This document shows positions 1-5,527 of a DNA stretch of 9,564 bases, one piece after another. Location of the stretch: positions 1 to 9,564 of the forward strand of contig CAZTMX010000106.1 of NCBI GenBank assembly GCA_964614855.1, given 5' to 3'. The notes beneath the pieces were generated by a model. That model made no database searches, had not been told where the DNA came from, and saw only the letters and a list, made by a program, of their open reading frames with translations. This DNA comes from CAWJHE01 sp964614855 (GTDB taxonomy: Bacteria; Chloroflexota; Anaerolineae; Anaerolineales; UBA4823). Positions within the stretch are counted from its first letter, which is position 1; each line of letters begins with the position of its first letter. Position numbers and translations under genes: made by a program.

Positions 1-648
1 TTTTCTTGTATAACTAATACTTTCTAGAACGCTCATCAAAACAAGGCGGACTAAAATCCTTGCATCAGTACTGATATCAAGCTTTTCAAAAAGCTCCACA
101 AAAAACATCAATTCTGCTTCTGTTTGTTCTGAAAAGGCCCCTTCAGTAATAATAATGTGCGGGAACTTTTGACCCGTTGAAATAGGTTGACTATTTTCAA
201 TAATATTTAAGATACCAAGTAACTCTTGAATGTCATAATTTGAATATCTTGACTTTGCATCCCACGAGAGATGGCAATTAGGTAGAATTTCAATTCCATC
301 TGCATTTATCCCCCTCATCTTGCACACTAGCAAAGTTGTTGAATTACCCGCAAATGGTTCTAATATTTTTTCGCCTGGTTGAACATTAAATTCTTGTAAA
401 AGTGTATCCACGAGGAACGCTGAAAAGCCTTCCCTGTACTTGATCCATGAATGGAGTATTGCACCTTTGCTTGCCTGAAAAGAAACAACTTGTCTATTAA
501 AACGGCTATCTTCCACGAATAATTTTGAATAGCGATTTTCGAGCCTTATTCGCTCATCATCTGAGCAAGTGTTTTCGTGTGAAAATTTAAGATAAGTATG
601 GCGTACAGGTAGAGGGTCTAAAAAAGATAATTGTGTCTGCATAAACAT
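1..648 (-). CDS. Site-specific DNA methyltransferase (partial, 3' end outside window)
   Basis: The first 216 residues are present and the frame is open to the window edge. SAM-binding motif I is visible as E97-P-F-A-G-N-S-T-T-L, followed by the motif II acid in G118-I-E120. Before them lies the motif X-like stretch W68-x2-Y71-x-E73-x-F75-S. This order (X, I, II first) is that of N4-cytosine/N6-adenine DNA methylases, with the catalytic (D/S)PPY motif expected further downstream, outside the window. It should methylate a specific DNA site using SAM; whether it belongs to a restriction-modification pair or is solitary cannot be told. The start at 648 is chosen because GGAG sits 6 bases upstream; Met3 (642) is the alternative. 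The gene is clearly AT-richer than the metabolic genes to the right, which suggests acquisition by transfer. Family assignment rests on motifs only. Confidence 0.8.
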   Translation of the reverse strand, partial: MFMQTQLSFLDPLPVRHTYLKFSHENTCSDDERIRLENRYSKLFVEDSRFNRQVVSFQASKGAILHSWIKYREGFSAFLVDTLLQEFNVQPGEKILEPFAGNSTTLLVCKMRGINADGIEILPNCHLSWDAKSRYSNYDIQELLGILNIIENSQPISTGQKFPHIIITEGAFSEQTEAELMFFVELFEKLDISTDARILVRLVLMSVLESISYTRK

Positions 649-824
649 ATTTTACTCCATCAAAAGCTACAAAAAAGCTATAAAATAGAAGTCGCAGGAT
701 GAATCGAAATGGTGATGTATGTTCTAAAACATCATTCTGAACAGTCAAACAAGTTTTTTCCTGTATCACACTTGGAGATTAGCGAACGATCTGATCCTCC
801 AGTGTATATTTTTATCATAAGCTT
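649..824. other. Non-coding interval with two stem-loops
   Basis: This AT-rich gap separates the methyltransferase start from the yoeB stop and holds no credible gene. A small dyad (TGATGT at 713-718, ACATCA at 729-734) and a longer imperfect hairpin (768-777 with 797-805; ACACT-t-GGAG against CTCC-AGTGT, plus inner pairs) are visible. The larger hairpin is followed by a T-tract only on the plus strand (809-813). It therefore looks like a terminator for plus-strand transcription rather than for yoeB. A weak methyltransferase promoter may lie here (minus strand, TTGACT-16-TAGAAC), but I am not confident of it. Confidence 0.4.
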
Positions 825-1124
825 TCACTCTGTCCAAATCGATGTTTGAGAGTAAAGGTAATGGTACCTGGCTTGCAGAAAGTCGATCCGCTCATCTCGC
901 ACCAGGTAAACGATACGGTGCTCCTGGGTTAGCCTTCTCGACCAGGCGCCGGGAGCCAGGTATTTGAGCGGTTCGGGTTTTCCGATACCGGAAAACGGAT
1001 CGCGCAGGATGGCTTCGATCAGGTCAAAAGCTCGTAAGGCCAGCTTGCGGTCTGTTTCCACCCAAAAGCGCAGGTCTTCGATGAATTCCGGTTGAAAAAC
1101 CGCCTGGCGCTGCTTGTTTTTCAT
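825..1124 (-). CDS. yoeB: YoeB/Txe-family toxin (ribosome-dependent mRNA endonuclease)
   Basis: This is a 99-residue toxin of the RelE superfamily. YoeB-type toxins bind the ribosomal A site and cut mRNA, and are neutralised by YefM. The signature blocks are intact: G46-I-G-K-P-E-P-L-K, W61-S-R-R, E68-H-R70-I-V-Y and A85-R-Y-H88-Y89. E51, R70, H88 and Y89 match the E. coli catalytic set Glu46, Arg65, His83 and Tyr84 with a constant offset of 5, so the toxin should be active. E. coli YoeB ends at that tyrosine, whereas this protein carries ten more residues (LYSQTSIWTE). Its ATG overlaps the yefM stop by four bases (ATGA), giving the usual antitoxin-first coupled operon. Confidence 0.93.
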   Translation of the reverse strand: MKNKQRQAVFQPEFIEDLRFWVETDRKLALRAFDLIEAILRDPFSGIGKPEPLKYLAPGAWSRRLTQEHRIVYLVRDERIDFLQARYHYLYSQTSIWTE

Positions 1125-1396
1125 AGGCCAATCTGGCTGCGCAATTCTTCACTGGTTTGGATTTCACCTTCGTTCTTCAATGCCCGTCCCAGGGCGGTGA
1201 GCAGGCGCTCCGCGTTGGCAGGCGAGCGCAGCAAGTAAGCTGTTTCCATCAGGCTTTCGAGCTCAGAGGCAGCGATCAGCGCGACTTCTTCCTCGCCGCG
1301 GCGTTGGATCACCACAATCTCGCGGTCGTGTGTGACTCGGTCCAGTAATTTTGCCAGTTCTGCACGGGCCTGAGTGTAAGTAGTTTGAATGGTCAT
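1121..1396 (-). CDS. yefM: YefM/Phd-family antitoxin
   Basis: This 91-residue protein starts MTIQTTYTQARAELAKLLD, the typical N-terminal DNA-binding fold of Phd/YefM antitoxins. The strand that follows (REIVVIQRRGEEEVALIAASELESL) is also characteristic. The C-terminal part (about residues 53-91) is the helical, toxin-wrapping region. The start at 1396 is preferred over upstream in-frame codons (as far as 1516) because TTGGAG lies just upstream, the family begins here, and the upstream sequence is the promoter and operator. It neutralises the YoeB encoded directly downstream and, with YoeB, should repress the operon through the paired TGTACA sites. Antitoxins of this family are normally degraded by Lon or Clp proteases, which frees the toxin. 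Confidence 0.93.
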   Translation of the reverse strand: MTIQTTYTQARAELAKLLDRVTHDREIVVIQRRGEEEVALIAASELESLMETAYLLRSPANAERLLTALGRALKNEGEIQTSEELRSQIGL

Positions 1397-1410
1397 CGAA
1401 TTCTCCAATC

Positions 1411-1428
1411 TGTACAGGATTACTGTAC
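1411..1428. promoter_or_regulatory. YefM-YoeB operator: paired TGTACA palindromes
   Basis: Two copies of TGTACA lie at 1411-1416 and 1423-1428, exactly 12 bp apart centre to centre. This is the core motif and spacing known for the E. coli yefM-yoeB operator. The first copy sits in an 8-bp palindrome (CTGTACAG). The promoter-proximal copy overlaps the -10 element, so bound YefM-YoeB would block RNA polymerase directly. Confidence 0.85.
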
Positions 1429-1450
1429 AACAGAGAAGGCGATTTGTCAA
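1422..1450 (-). promoter_or_regulatory. Sigma-70-type promoter of yefM-yoeB
   Basis: On the minus strand TTGACA (1450-1445) is followed by a 17-base spacer and TACAGT (1427-1422). The -35 is a perfect match and the -10 matches 4 of 6. Transcription would begin near 1415, giving a leader of about 20 bases that contains the SD TTGGAG ahead of the yefM ATG. Confidence 0.75.
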
Positions 1451-1567
1451 GATAGAATTGACACCGAGAAATAGTTTCACCCGGGGATATATGCATTTCA
1501 GCGAAATATGGCTCACTGCATCAATAGATGAGATGACTAGAATAGATATTGTAAGTGAAAGGGCTCG

Positions 1568-1635
1568 CTATTTTACAAAAATTGCCTTTATTTGTAAAAT
1601 ACTACTTTACAAAAACAACCTAATTATGTAAAATA
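1568..1635 (+). promoter_or_regulatory. Tandem 34-bp dyad promoter/operator units upstream of the AAA+ ATPase
   Basis: Two head-to-tail 34-bp units (1568-1601 and 1602-1635) agree at 26 of 34 positions. Unit 1 is a perfect inverted repeat: TATTTTACAAA (1569-1579) and TTTGTAAAATA (1591-1601). Unit 2 keeps the ends (TTTACAAA-like and TGTAAAATA). Each unit also reads as a promoter: TTTACA at 1572-1577 or 1606-1611, a 17-base spacer, then TAAAAT at 1595-1600 or 1629-1634. The second -10 ends only six bases before the ATG at 1641, so its transcript would have almost no leader. No SD is visible. Because of the dyad, unit 1 reads as the same promoter on the opposite strand too. Confidence 0.7.
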
Positions 1636-1640
1636 GCATC

Positions 1641-2834
1641 ATGCAAACCGTTGAACGTACCATCTTTCCTGCCCTAAAAACCGCCCTTGCGGATAAGCGT
1701 GTGATCGTGGTCACCGGCATGCGCCGCGTGGGCAAGACCACCACCCTGCGCTGGCTGCTTGACCAATCGCCTGTGCAGAACAAGCTCTTCCTCGACCTGG
1801 AACGCCTGGATTACCGCGCCGTCTTCGAGGAAAAAAACTATGAGGTGGTGCTGAATTATTTCCGCAACCAGGGTCTGGACCCGGCTCAACCCATGCTGGT
1901 GGCGCTGGATGAAATCCAGTATGCGCCGAACCTGCCCAGCGTGGTCAAGTACCTTTACGATCATTACGGGATCAAATTCCTGCTGTCGGGTTCAAGTTCT
2001 TTTTACTTGAAAAACCTCTTCAGCGAATCGATGGCCGGACGCAAGATCGTGTACGAGATGTTCCCCCTGGGTTTTGGCGAATTTTTGGATTTTCAAGGCG
2101 TTCCTTATCGCCGTAGGACGGCGCTGGAAGAAATGCGCTTCGATCGTTTTGAGTACGAGCGGCTGAAAAATCATTACGACGAATTTGTCGCTTTCGGCGC
2201 GCTGCCGGATGTCGTGCTCGAGCCAAAGGCCGAGATCAAGCGTGAGATTTTGCAGGATATCTTTTCCTCGTATGTCAATATTGATGTGCAGGCGCTGGCC
2301 GATTTTCGCAAGATTGGCGAGCTGCAGCAGCTGCTCAAAGCGCTGGCCATCCGTACCGGCAACAAACTCGACAACACCAAGCTTGCTCAGATCGCCGGCA
2401 TTTCCCGGCCCACCCTGAAAGAATACCTGGAATTCCTGGAAATGACCTACATTACCTGCCAGCTTCCGGCGTACGCCGGGCCGGATAAGGCGCTTTCCCT
2501 GGGGAAGAAACTGTATTTTCGCGATAACGGCATCGCCGGCATCCTGGCCAATCCGGGGGAGGGAGCGCTGTTTGAGAACGCGGTTTTCAACCAGCTGCGG
2601 GAATACGGCGAGCTGGCGTACCTGGCAAAAGGCAGCGGATATGAAGTGGATTTTGTGCTGGCGGCAGCCGGCGAACCCCCAGCCGGGCTGGAAGTCAAAT
2701 ACTCCCCGGTGGAGAAGGATCGCAGCAAATTGCAGCGCATCGCCCAGCGCAACGGCCTCGCCCGCTCCTGGGTGGTGGGGCGCCACCCCACGCCGGGGTT
2801 TGAAGATTTCTTGTGGGGAGGGTCCATTTTCTAG
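1641..2834 (+). CDS. AAA+ ATPase of the AAA_14/DUF4143 family
   Basis: This 397-residue protein has the two-part layout of the COG1373-type family. The ATPase part carries Walker A G26-M-R-R-V-G-K-T-T34, Walker B L86-V-A-L-D-E91 and the sensor-like FLLSGSSS at 113-120. A DUF4143 region follows, including a helix-turn-helix-like segment (about 237-278, KLAQIAGISRPTLKEYLEFL). Near the C-terminus D337 and E351-V-K353 form a PD-(D/E)xK-like signature, as in nuclease-fold domains of this family, though activity is unproven. The biological role of these common ATPases is not established; they often sit in accessory or defence regions. The length is normal and the motifs are intact. The ATG at 1641 is the only sensible start; it lacks an SD and lies directly after a -10 element, implying leaderless translation. 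Confidence 0.9.
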   Translation: MQTVERTIFPALKTALADKRVIVVTGMRRVGKTTTLRWLLDQSPVQNKLFLDLERLDYRAVFEEKNYEVVLNYFRNQGLDPAQPMLVALDEIQYAPNLPSVVKYLYDHYGIKFLLSGSSSFYLKNLFSESMAGRKIVYEMFPLGFGEFLDFQGVPYRRRTALEEMRFDRFEYERLKNHYDEFVAFGALPDVVLEPKAEIKREILQDIFSSYVNIDVQALADFRKIGELQQLLKALAIRTGNKLDNTKLAQIAGISRPTLKEYLEFLEMTYITCQLPAYAGPDKALSLGKKLYFRDNGIAGILANPGEGALFENAVFNQLREYGELAYLAKGSGYEVDFVLAAAGEPPAGLEVKYSPVEKDRSKLQRIAQRNGLARSWVVGRHPTPGFEDFLWGGSIF

Positions 2835-2841
2835 CGCGTAT

Positions 2842-2857
2842 GGTTTGTTGACAAACC
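2842..2857. promoter_or_regulatory. 16-bp palindrome, candidate AbiEi operator
   Basis: GGTTTGTTGACAAACC has perfect 7-bp arms around a 2-bp centre and contains the -35 hexamer of the downstream gene. AbiEi antitoxins are known to autorepress by binding inverted repeats at their own promoter, so this is a natural target. A second, weaker dyad (AGTCAT 2887-2892, ATGACT 2901-2906) lies just after the predicted transcription start. Confidence 0.55.
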
Positions 2858-2876
2858 GCTGTAAATAGTTTATTAT
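2848..2876 (+). promoter_or_regulatory. Sigma-70-type promoter of the abiEi-like gene
   Basis: TTGACA (2848-2853), a 17-base spacer and TATTAT (2871-2876) make a near-consensus promoter. The start would be near 2883, leaving a leader of about 30 bases before the ATG at 2915. It shows that this gene is transcribed independently of the ATPase gene before it. Confidence 0.78.
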
Positions 2877-2914
2877 GTGTATCGTTAGTCATAATATTCA
2901 ATGACTTTCTACAC

Positions 2915-3697
2915 ATGAAACAAACTATTTTGTCTGCGAAGCAAAGCGAACTGCTTGAAGAACTGATTGTCAAGTATGGGCGGATTGTCACCTCCGCGCA
3001 AATCTTCGCGCAGGCGGAGCGATATTGGGATTATAAACAGGCAAAAAACCTGATAACCAGGCTGGTTAAGAACGGCTGGTTGGTTCGCATCAAGCGGGGA
3101 TTTTATGCGGTCTCGGATTTGAGCACGAGAGGGTTTCTTGCCGTATCTCCTTATGTCATTGCCAATTTACTGGTCTCCGAGTCCTATGTCTCCTTTGAAG
3201 CGGCGCTGGCATATCATGGGATGTTTGACCAGTTAACGAATAAGACGATTTCTGTAGCATTGAAAGCCTTCAAGCCTGTGGAAATCGCAGATTTCGAGTA
3301 TCGTTTTGTTAAAACCAAACCCGAGTTGTTTTTTGGCTGGCAAGAGGTTCAAATAAATAATGAGATTGCTCATATAGCAACCCCCGAAAAAGCCCTGATC
3401 GATATGATCAATTTTCATAGGAGCCAGTATTCGATCGATTTTGTGATCGAGAAGTTATCCGAACATAAGGACGACATCAATTTGCAGCGTTTGGTGGAAT
3501 GCCTGAAGAATTATTCTGCCACCACCATAAAAATCTTCGGATGGATATTTGATTTGTTGGATATTTGCTCCGATCCTATATATCTATTGGCGAAACCCAG
3601 AAATGGAACACACTTCATGCTCGCCGGCAGCAGCAAATTTGATGCCAGGTGGCGTTTATACTACGATCCCTATTTTGATAAATTTAAAAAAACCTGA
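2915..3697 (+). CDS. AbiEi-family antitoxin / winged-helix regulator without an adjacent AbiEii toxin
   Basis: This 260-residue protein begins with a winged helix-turn-helix (about residues 10-68: LLEELIVKYGRIVTSAQI, then LITRLVKNGWLVRIKRGFYAVSD), characteristic of AbiEi-type antitoxins. The middle (about 75-185) has the family pattern SESYVSFEAALAYHG and later HIATPEKALIDMINF. The C-terminal part (about 205-260) ends with FDARWRLYYDPYFDKF. In type IV systems AbiEi counteracts the nucleotidyltransferase AbiEii and represses the operon. Here the downstream neighbour is dcd on the other strand, so there is no AbiEii. The protein may be a stand-alone regulator, a relic, or the partner of something else, possibly the ATPase before it. 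The start at 2915 follows a strong promoter but has only a weak SD. Base composition is AT-richer than in the genes to the right. Confidence 0.82.
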   Translation: MKQTILSAKQSELLEELIVKYGRIVTSAQIFAQAERYWDYKQAKNLITRLVKNGWLVRIKRGFYAVSDLSTRGFLAVSPYVIANLLVSESYVSFEAALAYHGMFDQLTNKTISVALKAFKPVEIADFEYRFVKTKPELFFGWQEVQINNEIAHIATPEKALIDMINFHRSQYSIDFVIEKLSEHKDDINLQRLVECLKNYSATTIKIFGWIFDLLDICSDPIYLLAKPRNGTHFMLAGSSKFDARWRLYYDPYFDKFKKT

Positions 3698-3703
3698 TTA
3701 ATA

Positions 3704-3750
3704 AAAAGCAAGGCCGCTGGATGCTCAGATCCGGCAGCCCTGCTGCTTTT
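3704..3750. terminator. Probable bidirectional terminator between abiEi-like gene and dcd
   Basis: AAAAGCA (3704-3710) pairs with TGCTTTT (3744-3750). Inside, AGG pairs with CCT and GCTG with CAGC, with small bulges, around a central GGATGCTCAGATCC. The outer A and T tracts supply a T-run on both strands. That suits the converging genes ending at 3697 and 3773. The stem is imperfect. Confidence 0.55.
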
Positions 3751-3772
3751 AACCAGTTAGCTTCGCGCCCCT

Positions 3773-4327
3773 CTACAACTTCGGCAGCACGATCGACTGC
3801 TGCGCCTGGTACTTGCCCTTCTTATCCGCATACGAGATTTCGCATTCTTCGTCGCCTTCGAAAAACAGCACCTGGGCGATGCCTTCGTTGGCGTAGATGC
3901 GCGCCGGCAGCGGGGTGGTGTTCGAGATCTCCAATGTGACAAAGCCCTCCCACTCCGGCTCGAAGGGGGTGACGTTGACGATGATGCCGCAGCGGGCGTA
4001 GGTCGATTTGCCCAGGCACACCGTCAGCACGCCGCGCGGGATGCGAAAATACTCCACCGTGCGCGCCAGGGCGAAGGAATTGGGCGGGATGACGCAGATA
4101 TCGCCGCTGAAATCGACCATGGATTTGGGGTCGAAGTGCTTGGGGTCGACGATGGCCGAGTAGACGTTGGTGAAGATCTTGAATTCGTTCGCCACGCGGA
4201 TGTCGTAGCCGTAGGATGAGACGCCGTACGAGATCACCCCGTCCCGCACCTGGTTGTCGGCAAACGGCTCGATCATCTTGTGCTCGCGCGCCATCTGGCG
4301 GATCCAATGGTCTGGTTTTAAACCCAT
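3773..4327 (-). CDS. dcd: dCTP deaminase
   Basis: This 184-residue enzyme deaminates dCTP to dUTP in the cytoplasm, feeding dTMP synthesis by way of dUMP. The family core is unmistakable: SSYGYDIR at 37-44, IPPNSFALARTVEYFRIPR at 80-98, then G-K-S108-T-Y-A-R112-C-G and EPEWEGFVTLE133. The end is GKYQAQQSIVLPK. S108, R112 and E133 correspond to the active-site Ser111, Arg115 and general-base Glu138 of the E. coli enzyme. The length fits the 185-190-residue form. The start at 4327 has SD GGGAGG a few bases upstream. The gene has its own -10 and is separated by 90 bp from the M23 gene before it, so it may be transcribed alone or receive read-through. No dut or thymidylate synthase gene is in view. 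Confidence 0.96.
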   Translation of the reverse strand: MGLKPDHWIRQMAREHKMIEPFADNQVRDGVISYGVSSYGYDIRVANEFKIFTNVYSAIVDPKHFDPKSMVDFSGDICVIPPNSFALARTVEYFRIPRGVLTVCLGKSTYARCGIIVNVTPFEPEWEGFVTLEISNTTPLPARIYANEGIAQVLFFEGDEECEISYADKKGKYQAQQSIVLPKL

Positions 4328-4360
4328 GCTGTGCCTCCCGTTGCTTTCAAAGATTGCCCC

Positions 4361-4366
4361 ATTATA
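4361..4366 (-). promoter_or_regulatory. -10 element of dcd
   Basis: The minus strand reads TATAAT, a perfect -10, preceded by TG directly against it. No good -35 is seen at 16-18 bases; instead the arms of the 4368-4390 inverted repeat occupy that region. Transcription would start near 4355, giving a leader of about 28 bases with the SD GGGAGG. Confidence 0.55.
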
Positions 4367-4367
4367 C

Positions 4368-4390
4368 AGGTCGCGGCGGTGTTGCGACCT
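4368..4390. repeat. Inverted repeat upstream of dcd, possible terminator or operator
   Basis: AGGTCGC (4368-4374) and GCGACCT (4384-4390) are perfect 7-bp arms around a 9-base loop. The repeat lies 28 bp beyond the M23 gene stop, so it could end that transcript, although no T-run follows on the minus strand. It also covers the -35 zone of dcd, so it could equally be a protein-binding site. Confidence 0.5.
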
Positions 4391-4417
4391 TAAAATTTGT
4401 TACTCTTTGCGCCAGCC

Positions 4418-5527
4418 TCACTCCACCACCAGGCGAAACCAGGTGAGCTGGCCGGGGAAGACCTGGACCAGGTGCTGCTGCAGCCCGTAATGCGGGAAGC
4501 TCAGGCGGTACCAGCCGGGCGGGATGTCGCCTACGGCGAAGCCCTCGGCATAGGGCGGCTGACCAGCCAGCGCCGGGTCTTCGTAATCCTGCAGATAGAC
4601 TTCATACCCGCCGGGGCCGTCGGGACCCTGCGGCAGGTGCACCAGCACCAGGCTGTTCTCCAGATCGATGGGGACGCCCTGGGCGTCGACGATCGAGCCT
4701 GCGATCCCGCCGTTCGGTTGCCCATCCAGCCCGCTGTGCGGCGCCAGGAAGAGCTCGGGGTTGCGCACGCTGTCGTACAGGTTCGAGCCCAGGCGCACTT
4801 CGAAGTGCAGGTGGCTGCCTTCGGCCACGCCGGTCATGCCCACCTTGCCGATCTCCTGCCCGGCCTGCACCTGCTGCCCGGGTTCGACGGATATCTGCGA
4901 CAGGTGGGCGTAGAGCGTGTACAGCGGCAGCGGCATCCCGGGGAAGGCGGCCTGCAGCGCGGGCGGGACCTGGTGCTCGATCACCACCAGGTTGCCGTAA
5001 AACGAGGCAAACATGCCGTAGAAGACCTGCGGGAAGATGCCCTGCGCCGAGAGCGGCTCGGCGTCTGTGCCGGCGACCACCACCAGGCCGTCTGCGGCAG
5101 CCAGGACGGGGGTGTCGTGGGCGTTGAGGAACTCGACGCCGTGGTGGGGCTCGCGCCGCCCGCCCTGCGAGGTGCCGAAGCGGTAGGTGGCGTCCACCTG
5201 GTCGTTGTTTTCGGGGGAAATCGGCCGCTGCAGGAAGTATTGGGAGGAATAGCTGCACAGATCCGGCGGGCAGGGGGTGGCCGTGGGTGGGAGCGGGGTG
5301 GGCGTGGGGCTGGGCGCGGGGGTGGCTGTGGGTTCGGGGGTGGCGCTGGCGCTGGGCGGCGGGGCGGAGGTATCGGGGATCACCGTCGCCGCAGCTTGCG
5401 CGGCGCCTGCATCTGGCGCGCCGGCAGCACCCTCGCCGGAGGATGCCGAGGCGGGCGCGCAGCCGGCGGTAAAGGACAGGATCAATACCCCTGCCAGCAA
5501 TGAACTCAGCAATCTGTGCGGCTTCAT
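4418..5527 (-). CDS. M23 (LytM-type) metallopeptidase lipoprotein
   Basis: This 369-residue protein begins with a lipoprotein signal (basic MKPHR, hydrophobic 6-18, then T20-A-G-C23 as the lipobox). It is therefore probably anchored to the outer face of the membrane. A low-complexity Ala/Ser/Thr/Pro linker follows (about 24-88). The M23 domain (about 110-265) contains H128-x3-E132, Y206-A-H208 and H239-L-H241-F-E. These match the zinc and catalytic histidines of cell-wall endopeptidases, except that the usual Asp ligand is Glu. An insertion (about 155-200) enlarges one loop. The C-terminal region (about 270-369) resembles a small beta-sandwich (GSIVDAQGVPI, then PPGWYRLSF), perhaps carboxypeptidase-regulatory-like. 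Peptidoglycan or another surface peptide is the likely substrate. The ATG overlaps the ftcD stop (ATGA), so translation is probably coupled. Confidence 0.88.
   Translation of the reverse strand: MKPHRLLSSLLAGVLILSFTAGCAPASASSGEGAAGAPDAGAAQAAATVIPDTSAPPPSASATPEPTATPAPSPTPTPLPPTATPCPPDLCSYSSQYFLQRPISPENNDQVDATYRFGTSQGGRREPHHGVEFLNAHDTPVLAAADGLVVVAGTDAEPLSAQGIFPQVFYGMFASFYGNLVVIEHQVPPALQAAFPGMPLPLYTLYAHLSQISVEPGQQVQAGQEIGKVGMTGVAEGSHLHFEVRLGSNLYDSVRNPELFLAPHSGLDGQPNGGIAGSIVDAQGVPIDLENSLVLVHLPQGPDGPGGYEVYLQDYEDPALAGQPPYAEGFAVGDIPPGWYRLSFPHYGLQQHLVQVFPGQLTWFRLVVE

Noticed and set aside
587..769. A 60-codon minus-strand frame before the methyltransferase
   Set aside because: It overlaps the methyltransferase start in another frame, has no family resemblance, and crosses the stem-loop region.
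1397..1516. A longer N-terminus for YefM
   Set aside because: The extra 40 residues would be encoded by the promoter and operator. The family start and the SD both point to 1396.
1389..1631. An 80-codon plus-strand frame upstream of the ATPase
   Set aside because: It runs through the yefM promoter and the tandem dyad units, has no SD and resembles nothing known.
1992..2786. A 264-codon minus-strand frame inside the ATPase gene
   Set aside because: It is antisense to a complete AAA_14/DUF4143 protein, with no SD and no recognisable domain.
3704..3750. Insertion-sequence end or attachment site at the composition boundary
   Set aside because: The inverted arms fit a terminator between converging genes, and no transposase, integrase or target duplication is seen.
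4397..5503. A 368-codon open frame on the plus strand
   Set aside because: It lies antisense to the M23 lipoprotein gene, whose signal peptide and zinc motifs are clear. Its product is low-complexity Gly/Arg/Val-rich, as expected from the opposite strand of GC-rich DNA.
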